Origin: Magnetococcales bacterium
Lineage (GTDB): Bacteria; Pseudomonadota; Magnetococcia; Magnetococcales; Magnetaquicoccaceae
DNA length: 11,525 nucleotides
NCBI GenBank assembly: GCA_015229095.1
Contig: JADGCE010000032.1
Location: forward strand, 9,093 to 20,617
Direction of reading: 5' to 3'
Part shown: piece by piece, positions 1 to 6,625 of the stretch
Layout of the letters: each line of letters starts with the position of its first letter
Numbering within the stretch: position 1 is the stretch's first letter
The notes under the pieces: model-generated
What the model saw: the letters and a program-made list of their open reading frames with translations, nothing else
Databases searched by the model: none
What the model was told of the DNA's origin: nothing
Program-made: the position numbers and the translations under genes

Positions 1-585
1 CGTCCCTTTCGCCATCGCCTGCAGTTGAACGTGGAAAACTGGGGAGATCTCTCGGTCCGCCATTTGCTGGCCAGCGGTTTGCTGCCCACGCAGTGGCAAA
101 CCTCCTATCGCAACGTGACGACGGAACTGCTGCAAACCATTCGCCAGGCCTTTCGGGAGGCGGGTCGTTTGCGCAGCATGCGTTTGCATGGGGATTGCCA
201 TCCGGGCAACATGCTGTGGACCCAAACCGGGCCCTTTTTTGTGGATTTTGATGATACCTGCATGGGCATTGCCCTGCAGGATCTCTGGATGTGCCTGTCG
301 GGGGATCGGCAGGAGCAGGAGCTGCAACTCTCCCATCTTCTCAAGGGTTATCAACTGTTTTTTGATTTCAATCGTCGGGAGATCCCGTTGATTGAATCTT
401 TGCGCACCCTGCGCATGCTGCATCATGCGGCCTGGATTGCCCAGCGTTGGGCGGACCCGGCTTTTCCCAGGGCCTTTCCCTGGTTCAACGGACCGCGCTA
501 CTGGGAAGAGCATATCCGCTCCCTTCAGGAGCAGGTGGAGCGGCTTGCCGAACCCTCATTGGCCGTGCAGGTGACGCCTGCGTGA
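1..585 (+). CDS. srkA: Stress response kinase A (SrkA/YihE), 5'-truncated by window edge
   Basis: This is the C-terminal part of an APH/choline-kinase-fold Ser/Thr kinase of the SrkA (YihE/RdoA) family, a cytoplasmic kinase linked in E. coli to survival of envelope and oxidative stress. The frame is open from base 1 and gives 194 residues; E. coli SrkA is about 328, so roughly the first 130, including the glycine-rich ATP lobe, lie outside. Visible motifs are the catalytic loop HGDCHPGNMLW (from 187), with catalytic Asp and metal-binding Asn, and the metal-binding segment VDFDD (from about 241). Near the C-terminus, FDFNRREIPLIE and RWADPAFPRAFPW are diagnostic of this family as I know it from E. 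coli. The TTG at 25 is an internal codon, not a start, because homology-like sequence runs through the edge. The stop is TGA at 583-585. The downstream chemoreceptor gene has its own promoter, so the two are probably not one operon. Confidence 0.9.
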   Translation, partial: RPFRHRLQLNVENWGDLSVRHLLASGLLPTQWQTSYRNVTTELLQTIRQAFREAGRLRSMRLHGDCHPGNMLWTQTGPFFVDFDDTCMGIALQDLWMCLSGDRQEQELQLSHLLKGYQLFFDFNRREIPLIESLRTLRMLHHAAWIAQRWADPAFPRAFPWFNGPRYWEEHIRSLQEQVERLAEPSLAVQVTPA

Positions 586-621
586 CAAACATATCCATAC
601 TATCACAGGGGGTATTATGGC

Positions 622-650
622 TTTACGTCGCCTGATGCGTCCTGTACAAT
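622..650 (+). promoter_or_regulatory. Sigma70-type promoter for the chemoreceptor gene
   Basis: The -35-like TTTACG (622-627, 4/6 to consensus) and the -10-like TACAAT (645-650, 5/6) are separated by exactly 17 bp. Transcription would start near 657, giving a leader of about 50 nt before the ATG at 708. It lies in the only non-coding gap upstream of the gene. This is prediction by consensus match only. Flagellar/chemotaxis promoters often use sigma28, and I saw no good sigma28 match here. Confidence 0.55.
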
Positions 651-694
651 CGCGGGAGTATGTTGGAACACAAACGGTACTGCACTGCTCTAAC

Positions 695-700
695 GGAGGG
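695..700 (+). promoter_or_regulatory. Shine-Dalgarno site of the chemoreceptor gene
   Basis: GGAGGG lies 7 nt before the ATG at 708. It is a strong site and fixes that start over other in-frame possibilities. Confidence 0.75.
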
Positions 701-707
701 ATAGGCG

Positions 708-2939
708 ATGGGTATCACGCGTTTTTTCAATGATCTGAAAGTGGGGGCCAAGATCGGTGTCGGGTTTGGGTTGGTGGGCATGCTGTTCCTGGGGGTGATC
801 GCCCTTTACCAGACCACATTGACCAATACCCTGAGCACCTTCCAGGAAAATGTCCTGGAAAAAGGAGAGGCGGAAAAATCCCGTGCAACGACTCTGGGTG
901 TTTGGATGCTGGAGGCCCGGAGGGGAGAAAAAGATTTTTTAATCCGAAAAGATCCAAAGTATGTGGAGGCCGTCAAGAAAAGCATCGCCTCCCTGCAACA
1001 GACGACCGACCTTATGCTCAAGGCGGCCCAGGAAAACAAGGATGAATCCAGTGCCCGTCTGGACAGCGAGATCAAAAAACTGGCGGAAGCCTATCTGACC
1101 GCTTTCCTGGCGGTGGCCAAAAATGAGACGGAGAAGGGGCTGGACCAAAATTCCGGACTGCAGGGAGCCTTCCGGGAGGCTGCCCACGCGCTGGAAAAAC
1201 AGATCAAACATTATGATACGGAGGAGCTGTTTGTTGCCCTCCTGCAAATGCGGCGGGCAGAGAAGGATTTTCAACTCAGAAAAGAGGCCAAATATCTTCT
1301 TCTGCTGGATAAGTGGGTCAAAACATTCGATGCCGGTATCGCTGCTTCCTCCCTGCCGGAAACCACCAGGAAGGCACTTTCCGAAAAGTCGCATCATTAT
1401 TGGGTAGAGATGAAGGCCTTTGCCCAGCAAACCGCAAGCGGGGTGGAAAACCCGACCGGCTCATTCCGCGATATCGCCCGGGAGATGGAAGCCATCCTGG
1501 CAGAACGGTATGTGCCAGGGATGGCCGCTCTCTATCTGGGCATCCGCAAGGATGAAAAAGATTATCTGCTGCGCGGCGATGAAAAATATGTGGCCGCCGT
1601 GACGAAAAAGCTGGACAGCATGGGGAAAGAGGTGAGTGAAGCCGGCCTTGAGGATGGGGACAAGAAGATTTTTCAGGAGGCCGCGCAGCGGTATCAGCAG
1701 GCCTTTTTGGCCCTGGTGGCCAAGGACAAGGAGATCATGGAGCTCATGGAAAAGATGCGGGCAGCGGCGCATGCCATCGAGCCCATCGTCGAAACCCTGC
1801 TCAAGGAGGCCAGCGAGGATATGGCCAGTGCGGCCAGTGCGGCCAATGCCACCGCCCACCGCAACTCTACCATGGCCCTGGGGGTCAGTGGCGGAATTTT
1901 TCTGCTGGGTATCCTGTTTGCCTGGATCATTGGTCGGGCCATCGCTGTTCCCGTGCGCAGCCTCCAAAAGACCTTTGAGACCTTTGCCAGCGGCGACTTG
2001 ACCGTCACCTTTGACGTTCAACAGACCGACGAAATCGGCACCATGGCCGCCGCTCTGGGCCGCTGCTCAAACAGGCTGCGGGATGTCATGAGTCAGGTCA
2101 AAGGCTCTTCCCTCGAGGTGGCCCATGGCAGTCAGCAGCTCTCCGATGCGGCCCAGATGTTGGCGCAATCCGCCACCCAGCAGGCGGCCGGCATTGAAGA
2201 GACCTCATCCGCCATGGAGCAGATGACCTCCAGCATTCAGCAAAACAGCGACAATGCCGGCACGACAGAAAAAATTGCCCGCCAGGCCGCCAAGGATGCG
2301 GTGGAGACCGGAGCCGCCGTCTCCCAGGCGATGACAGCCATGCAGGAAATTGCCAAAAAGATTTCCATTATCGAGGAAATTGCCCGGCAAACCAATCTGT
2401 TGGCCCTCAATGCGGCCATCGAGGCCGCCCGGGCCGGAGAGCATGGCAAGGGGTTTGCCGTGGTGGCGGCCGAGGTGCGCAAACTGGCCGAGAGGAGCCA
2501 ATCGGCGGCCGGTGAAATCGGTACACTCTCCGCTTCCAGCATGGTGGTGGCCGAGCAGGCCAGCCGTATGCTGTCCAAACTGCTCCCGGATATTCAAAAA
2601 ACCGCCGAGCTGGTCCAGGAAATTTCCGCCTCCAGCCAGGAGCAAAACCAGGGCGCCGGGCAGATCAACCAGGCCATCCAGCAGATGGACCAAACCATCC
2701 AGCGCAATGCCGGCACCTCCGAAGAGATGGCCGCCACCTCCGAGGAGCTTTCCGCACAGAGCGAAACCCTGCAAAGTGCCGTGGCGTTTTTCAAAACCGG
2801 GTCAGAGCACCAGTCGCACGCTGCGATCGTCCACCGACCGACCGACCGTGCCGTGGCCATCCTGCCGGCCCGCAAGGGAAAATCCATCCCATCCATCAAA
2901 CAGGGGAAAAAAAAGTTGCTCTCGTCACGCAGCGTGTGA
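708..2939 (+). CDS. Methyl-accepting chemotaxis protein with three-repeat HBM-like sensor region
   Basis: This is a 743-residue inner-membrane chemoreceptor that would signal through CheW/CheA. From the N-terminus: a short cytoplasmic tip; TM1 at about 15-36; a helical periplasmic region at about 38-387; TM2 at about 389-411; HAMP at about 412-465; and an MCP signalling hairpin at about 475-692. The conserved tip EEIARQTNLLALNAAIEAAR (556-575) is followed by AGEHGKGFAVVAAEVRKLAERS. The periplasmic part carries RRGEKDFLIR (71-80), RRAEKDFQLR (182-191) and RKDEKDYLLR (280-289), each followed by a KY and later by similar FR/Ahx-E segments. This motif belongs to HBM-type sensors, which bind small carboxylates in characterised cases. 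The ligand here is unknown. The roughly 50-residue basic C-terminal tail lacks an NWETF-type pentapeptide. It is monocistronic with its own promoter and RBS, and converges on the gene ending at 3002. Confidence 0.95.
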   Translation: MGITRFFNDLKVGAKIGVGFGLVGMLFLGVIALYQTTLTNTLSTFQENVLEKGEAEKSRATTLGVWMLEARRGEKDFLIRKDPKYVEAVKKSIASLQQTTDLMLKAAQENKDESSARLDSEIKKLAEAYLTAFLAVAKNETEKGLDQNSGLQGAFREAAHALEKQIKHYDTEELFVALLQMRRAEKDFQLRKEAKYLLLLDKWVKTFDAGIAASSLPETTRKALSEKSHHYWVEMKAFAQQTASGVENPTGSFRDIAREMEAILAERYVPGMAALYLGIRKDEKDYLLRGDEKYVAAVTKKLDSMGKEVSEAGLEDGDKKIFQEAAQRYQQAFLALVAKDKEIMELMEKMRAAAHAIEPIVETLLKEASEDMASAASAANATAHRNSTMALGVSGGIFLLGILFAWIIGRAIAVPVRSLQKTFETFASGDLTVTFDVQQTDEIGTMAAALGRCSNRLRDVMSQVKGSSLEVAHGSQQLSDAAQMLAQSATQQAAGIEETSSAMEQMTSSIQQNSDNAGTTEKIARQAAKDAVETGAAVSQAMTAMQEIAKKISIIEEIARQTNLLALNAAIEAARAGEHGKGFAVVAAEVRKLAERSQSAAGEIGTLSASSMVVAEQASRMLSKLLPDIQKTAELVQEISASSQEQNQGAGQINQAIQQMDQTIQRNAGTSEEMAATSEELSAQSETLQSAVAFFKTGSEHQSHAAIVHRPTDRAVAILPARKGKSIPSIKQGKKKLLSSRSV

Positions 2940-3001
2940 CACAGGGCAAAAGGGCGGAACTGCAAAACCAGGTCGTCGACTGTGATCCCTCGATCTCCGC
3001 T

Positions 3002-3847
3002 TCAAGGGGGGGAGTCGGCTTGCGCCGCTGACAGCAGCTCTTTCAAGGCGGCGCGGGTGCTGATCCCGACCTGTTTTTGCAGTCTGACCCCCTTCCGATA
3101 GACCATCACGGTCGGAATACTGAAGATGGCATACTCTTCGGCCAGGCCGGCGTGCTTGCGGGCATCCACGACCACCACCTCCACCTGTCGGCGGTAGGTT
3201 TCCGCAAACCAGGGCAGATGCTGGCGCAGTACCGTGCAGAGCGGACAGTTGTCTCCGGAAAAAATCAGAAAAATCAATATATCTGCTGCCGCAGCGGCCA
3301 GCTTTTTTTGCAGCGCCTCTCCGGGGGAGGGGCGCGACCGGGCATATTCCGGGTTTGGTGTGTGCTGCACCAGGCGGTGGATAATCTTCTGGAAAGTGGC
3401 GGGTGGTGTCGAGCGATCGGTCAAGGCCGACAATATCTTGACCATGGTGTCGCTTTTATGTTCCGGATCTTCATAGGGATGTTCATGGAGCAGGCGGGAG
3501 ATGGCCGTCAGATAAGCGGTCATCCCCCCTTTCAGGACTTGTACCGGATGATTGCCGGAAAATTGGCCCAGCAGGGCCGTACTTTCATGGCCTTTGCTGC
3601 AATAGAGCAGCAGGGAGCGGTTGGTCAGTTGTGGCGCAAACCGGTTTTCAAAGGCCTCGGTCCGGGCCTTGACATCCGGCAGATAAAAGCGGTGGGAACC
3701 TGGAATGGAGGGGTCACGGGCGCTCCCGCCGCGCAGATCGATCAGGATGGGGGCGGTTGGGTTGTCCAAAAATGCGTCGATGGTGAGCTGGCGTTTGTTG
3801 TGTGCGGCATACATGGCGGGCAATCCGTTGTGATCCAGTGTTTTCAA
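3002..3847 (-). CDS. Rhodanese-thioredoxin fusion protein
   Basis: The product is 281 residues with two redox/sulfur domains and no signal peptide, so probably cytoplasmic. Residues about 20-115 are a single rhodanese domain: ILIDLRG at 34-40, and the active-site loop CSKGHES with Cys83, the presumed persulfide carrier. A linker of about 70 residues (120-187) is charged and proline-containing. Residues about 188-276 are a thioredoxin fold: a hydrophobic strand, the dithiol CPLC (Cys201, Cys204) in place of WCGPC, a VEVVVVD strand, and the cis-proline segment SIPT (Pro245). The first codon is taken as TTG at 3847, which overlaps the TGA of the upstream glycosyltransferase gene by 4 bp (TTGA), arguing for translational coupling. 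An ATG at 3814 (residue 12) is a serious alternative because the AGAGGA before the TTG sits very close. It is the last gene of the LPS operon. A sulfur-relay or disulfide role is inferred; the substrate is unknown. Confidence 0.82.
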   Translation of the reverse strand: MKTLDHNGLPAMYAAHNKRQLTIDAFLDNPTAPILIDLRGGSARDPSIPGSHRFYLPDVKARTEAFENRFAPQLTNRSLLLYCSKGHESTALLGQFSGNHPVQVLKGGMTAYLTAISRLLHEHPYEDPEHKSDTMVKILSALTDRSTPPATFQKIIHRLVQHTPNPEYARSRPSPGEALQKKLAAAAADILIFLIFSGDNCPLCTVLRQHLPWFAETYRRQVEVVVVDARKHAGLAEEYAIFSIPTVMVYRKGVRLQKQVGISTRAALKELLSAAQADSPP

Positions 3848-4599
3848 TCCTCTTTTCTCTGTTCTGCCATCGTCTTGGCATACTTTATAAAACTGTTGAA
3901 ACAGCCGATGCTGATGTGTACCAAACCGGGAATGCCATCCAGAAACCCCCGCCGCAACAGATAAAATTTAATAAACCGCAGCAGAGGGCTCATCAATAAT
4001 TGCCTGACACCGACACGCTGGCCACTGGCCAGCAGTTGCTGGGCCTGCAGGGTGGTATAGCGGTTTTGTTTGGCCAGATAGTCGGCCAGGGAGGCGGCGG
4101 ATTCATGCAAAATATCCCCCTGCAACCGGCCCACGGGCCCCGAACTCTCCACCCGCTCGTGGATGGGATCGTTGCTCCAGCGACCATGGGCCCGATGAAA
4201 CAGGCGCAGGGAGAGATCGGGATAACCCTCTCCATGCCGCAACCAGCGTCCCATGAAACGGTTGCAACGGGGCATGGTGTAGGCGTAAAACGGCGGAGCC
4301 TCCAGCGCTTGCAGTATCTGCAGGCGCAAGGGTTCACTGACCCGTTCGTCGGCATCCAGGCAGAGCACCCAATCATGGGCGGCCCGCCGCACGGCCAGTT
4401 GTTTTTGCGGACCATAGCCCAACCAGGGCTGGGTGATAATTTTTGCACCGGCTGTCCGGGCGATCTCCACCGTGGCATCCCGACTGCCCGCATCCACCAC
4501 CAGGATTTCATCGGCAAAGGCCACACTGGCCAGACAGGCCGGCAACACCGCCGCCGCATCCTGGGTGATAATGACTGCTGACAGGGAAAGACGGGCCAC
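3844..4599 (-). CDS. Family 2 glycosyltransferase, LPS inner-core type (WaaE/LgtF-like)
   Basis: This 251-residue GT-A fold glycosyltransferase of family GT2 would act at the cytoplasmic face of the inner membrane. The N-terminal strand LSAVIIT is followed by ADEILVVDAGSRDAT, the nucleotide-sugar binding pattern, and by the metal-binding motif LDADE (81-85). GYPDLSLRLF (125-134) and HERV (147-150) match the acceptor/catalytic region of the WaaE/LgtF group. The C-terminus (about 201-243) is amphipathic and hydrophobic with a GFLDGIPG segment, as usual for this group, and probably associates with the membrane. Enzymes of this group add glucose to heptose I, but the sugar used here cannot be read from sequence. 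The start is GTG at 4599, chosen because GGGGAG lies 8 nt upstream. It lies 38 bp downstream of waaC and overlaps the next gene by 4 bp. Confidence 0.85.
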   Translation of the reverse strand: MARLSLSAVIITQDAAAVLPACLASVAFADEILVVDAGSRDATVEIARTAGAKIITQPWLGYGPQKQLAVRRAAHDWVLCLDADERVSEPLRLQILQALEAPPFYAYTMPRCNRFMGRWLRHGEGYPDLSLRLFHRAHGRWSNDPIHERVESSGPVGRLQGDILHESAASLADYLAKQNRYTTLQAQQLLASGQRVGVRQLLMSPLLRFIKFYLLRRGFLDGIPGLVHISIGCFNSFIKYAKTMAEQRKED

Positions 4600-4607
4600 G
4601 TTTTACA

Positions 4608-4613
4608 CTCCCC
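4608..4613 (-). promoter_or_regulatory. Shine-Dalgarno site that fixes the GTG start of the family 2 glycosyltransferase gene
   Basis: Read on the minus strand this is GGGGAG, 8 nt before the GTG at 4599. No in-frame ATG exists nearby, so this site supports the GTG start. Confidence 0.6.
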
Positions 4614-4637
4614 ACAAAAACTCTGCAACCCTATTTT

Positions 4638-5636
4638 TTACAACCGCTGCAACAACGACCAGACCCGCTCCGGGTCGAGGTGTGCATAACAGGGGGGCGG
4701 CTCCCCCAAAGGACATATTTTTTTCAGACAGGGCATCTCCGGGCACGCGCCCTGCAGCCACTGTTGTTCTGGGGCCATGGTCCCGGTGCGCTGCGGGTTG
4801 GTGGGACCGTAGAGACCCACCACCGGCACCCCCAGGGCGGCTGCCAAATGAGCCGGCCCGCTGTCCACCGCCACCACCCCCCTGGCCGAGGCCAGCAACA
4901 GGGCCAGTTGGGTCAAATTGCCCTTCGGGGCGACACGGAGCCGGTCCGGTGCCACCTGGGCAATGCGCCGGGCCCGCTCCTCCTCCTGCACCGTACCCCA
5001 GGGCAACAGCACCGGGCCATGGGGGGCGACCAGGCGGGCCAGCTCCCGCCAGTGCTGCTCTGGCCACTGCTTGCTGGGCCAGGTGGTGCCCTGTATAAAG
5101 ATCCACGCCTCCCCCCGCTGCCGAGGAAAGCGCTGGGCCAGCCCATAATCCACCTCGGAGCGGGGCAACGGATATTCCAGGGCCGCTGCCAGCAGTTGGC
5201 GCAACCGCACCACGGCATGCTGGTCCGTGGCGATGGGCAAGCCCTTCTGGTACAACCAGGAGGCCCACGGCTCCCGCGCCGACTGCCAGTCAAGGCCGAT
5301 CCGCCGCCCACGGGCCAGACGGGCCATGCAGGCACTCTTGATCAATCCCTGGGCATCGATCACGGCATGGTACTCTTCCGCCCGCACCTCCCGCCAGAAT
5401 TGCCCCAGCTCCCCGCTGCGCAGGGCTGACCAGGGGTGCCGACGCCAGCGACGCAACGCCACCGGGATCACCCGCTCCACCGCCGGATGCCAGGAGGCCA
5501 CCTCCGCAAATGACTCTTCCAACAGCCAATGAAAGCGCAACTCCGGTCGTTGTTGCCGGGCATCGCTCAAGGCGGGCAGCAGGTGGATGAGATCCCCCAG
5601 CGAAGAGGTTTTGACCAGCAAAACCCTCTGTTTCAT
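4638..5636 (-). CDS. waaC: LPS heptosyltransferase I
   Basis: This 332-residue GT9 (GT-B fold) enzyme transfers L-glycero-D-manno-heptose from ADP-heptose to the first Kdo of Kdo2-lipid A at the inner membrane. The N-terminus VLLVKTSSLGDLIHLLPAL is nearly the E. coli WaaC start and carries the catalytic-base Asp15. Other family matches are WHPAVERVIPVALRRWR (49-65), VIDAQGLIKSA (92-102), DWQSAREP (116-123), KQWPEQHWREL (189-199), and the ADP-heptose binding VDSGPAHLAAAL (257-268). The C-terminus holds four cysteines (298, 303, 308, 316) that E. coli WaaC lacks. Length matches the family (about 320-330). The ATG at 5636 overlaps the TGA of the upstream acyltransferase gene as ATGA and has a very strong GGGGAGGAGG 7 nt upstream. 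The pairing with waaF in the same operon supports the assignment to the first-heptose enzyme. Confidence 0.94.
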   Translation of the reverse strand: MKQRVLLVKTSSLGDLIHLLPALSDARQQRPELRFHWLLEESFAEVASWHPAVERVIPVALRRWRRHPWSALRSGELGQFWREVRAEEYHAVIDAQGLIKSACMARLARGRRIGLDWQSAREPWASWLYQKGLPIATDQHAVVRLRQLLAAALEYPLPRSEVDYGLAQRFPRQRGEAWIFIQGTTWPSKQWPEQHWRELARLVAPHGPVLLPWGTVQEEERARRIAQVAPDRLRVAPKGNLTQLALLLASARGVVAVDSGPAHLAAALGVPVVGLYGPTNPQRTGTMAPEQQWLQGACPEMPCLKKICPLGEPPPCYAHLDPERVWSLLQRL

Positions 5637-6625
5637 GGGGGTGCCTCCTCCCCGCCGGACAACAGCCGCTCTACCCGCTCCGACAGGGGCGGATGGGGGG
5701 CAACGCGCGCCCCGTGCAACAGGGCCGTGGGGGTGGTGGCAGACCAGAGAGCACCATCCGGTCGGCTGCGCCAGCGGGCATGCAGCCAGTTGTACTGCTC
5801 GGCATAGGTGTGGATCCAGGCCTCAAAACGGTGATGGATCTGGGTGGTCATGGCCACATCGTCTGGATAGTCTGCGGCCATCAAGGCAGGGGCACACCGC
5901 ACAAACAGCCGCCCGGGAGCAGCGCGCAGACACACCATGGGCACCACCGGTGCCTGAAAGTGGCGGGCCAGGCGGGCGGCTCCGGGGGGGGATTGGGCCG
6001 GAATACCGAGAAACGGTGCGACGATGCCCTGCCGTCTCTGGTTGATATCGGTCATCAAAACCAGCAGGTGGCCCGCCCGCAACGCCGCCGCCATTTTGCG
6101 CGGCTCATCCCGCCGAATCCACTGTACGCCATAGGCGGCACGCACCGCCATGAACTCCCGCTCGCTCAGGGGATTGTTGGCATGGCGATAGACCACATGG
6201 ATGGGATAACCCAGGGCGGCAAAACGGCGCAAACCCAGCTCCCAGGAGCCCAGGTGGATGCTGCAGACGATGACGCCCCGACCCAGGGCAAAGGCCTCCG
6301 CCAGAGATGGGCACCCCCCATCGGCGGCCTCCTCCTGCCAGTGGACGGGATCCTGACGCAGGCCATCCAGATGGCTGCACAGCATGTTTTCAAAGGCCAG
6401 TGCCGCCAGACGCTGCCGCTGCCAGGGGGTGATATGGGGGCCATAGACCCAGTGCAAATTGGTGTTGGCCCAGGCCCACTCGGAGCGCAGCAGGTGCCGC
6501 AACGGCCCCGCCAGGCGATGGGCGCGGGCATAGGCGTCTGCCAGATCTCCCCCTTGCAGCCAACGCATCCCCCCCCGCAGCAACAGCCACTCCAAACGGT
6601 GGCGGGCTGCCCGCAGGAGCCTCAT
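5633..6625 (-). CDS. Lipid A late acyltransferase, LpxL/HtrB family
   Basis: This 330-residue member of the LpxL/LpxM (HtrB/MsbB) lysophospholipid acyltransferase family is an inner-membrane enzyme that moves an acyl chain from acyl-ACP to Kdo-lipid A. The catalytic HX4E motif is HLGSWE (His124, Glu129) in VIVCSIHLGSWELG. Further family signs are YRHANNPL (146-153), RRDEPRKMAAALRAG (171-185), the LMTD segment (190-193) with a following PFLG, GAARLARHFQAPVVPM (215-230), and the near-C-terminal EQYNWLHARWRSRP (276-289), typical of LpxL. The start is ATG at 6625, overlapping the waaF stop as ATGA with AGAGGGG 5 nt upstream. An upstream in-frame extension to 6757 lies wholly inside waaF and is rejected. 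Which hydroxyl and which chain it acylates cannot be told, so no symbol is given. The N-terminus is less hydrophobic than in E. coli LpxL. Confidence 0.88.
   Translation of the reverse strand: MRLLRAARHRLEWLLLRGGMRWLQGGDLADAYARAHRLAGPLRHLLRSEWAWANTNLHWVYGPHITPWQRQRLAALAFENMLCSHLDGLRQDPVHWQEEAADGGCPSLAEAFALGRGVIVCSIHLGSWELGLRRFAALGYPIHVVYRHANNPLSEREFMAVRAAYGVQWIRRDEPRKMAAALRAGHLLVLMTDINQRRQGIVAPFLGIPAQSPPGAARLARHFQAPVVPMVCLRAAPGRLFVRCAPALMAADYPDDVAMTTQIHHRFEAWIHTYAEQYNWLHARWRSRPDGALWSATTPTALLHGARVAPHPPLSERVERLLSGGEEAPP
5644..5653 (-). promoter_or_regulatory. Strong Shine-Dalgarno site of waaC inside the acyltransferase gene
   Basis: On the minus strand this is GGGGAGGAGG, 7 nt before the waaC ATG. 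It lies inside the last codons of the acyltransferase gene (its Gly-Gly-Glu-Glu tail), so waaC can be initiated independently as well as by coupling through the ATGA overlap. Confidence 0.7.

Noticed and set aside
2921..2939. Inverted repeat around GTCACGCAGCGTGTGAC at the end of the chemoreceptor gene as a terminator
   Set aside because: The stem is only 5 bp, lies inside the coding region and has no T tract on either strand. The 62-bp convergent gap after it shows no better hairpin.
3077..3964. Plus-strand open frame of 295 codons opposite the rhodanese-thioredoxin gene
   Set aside because: The minus strand encodes clear rhodanese and thioredoxin motifs; the plus frame crosses a gene boundary and shows no domain.
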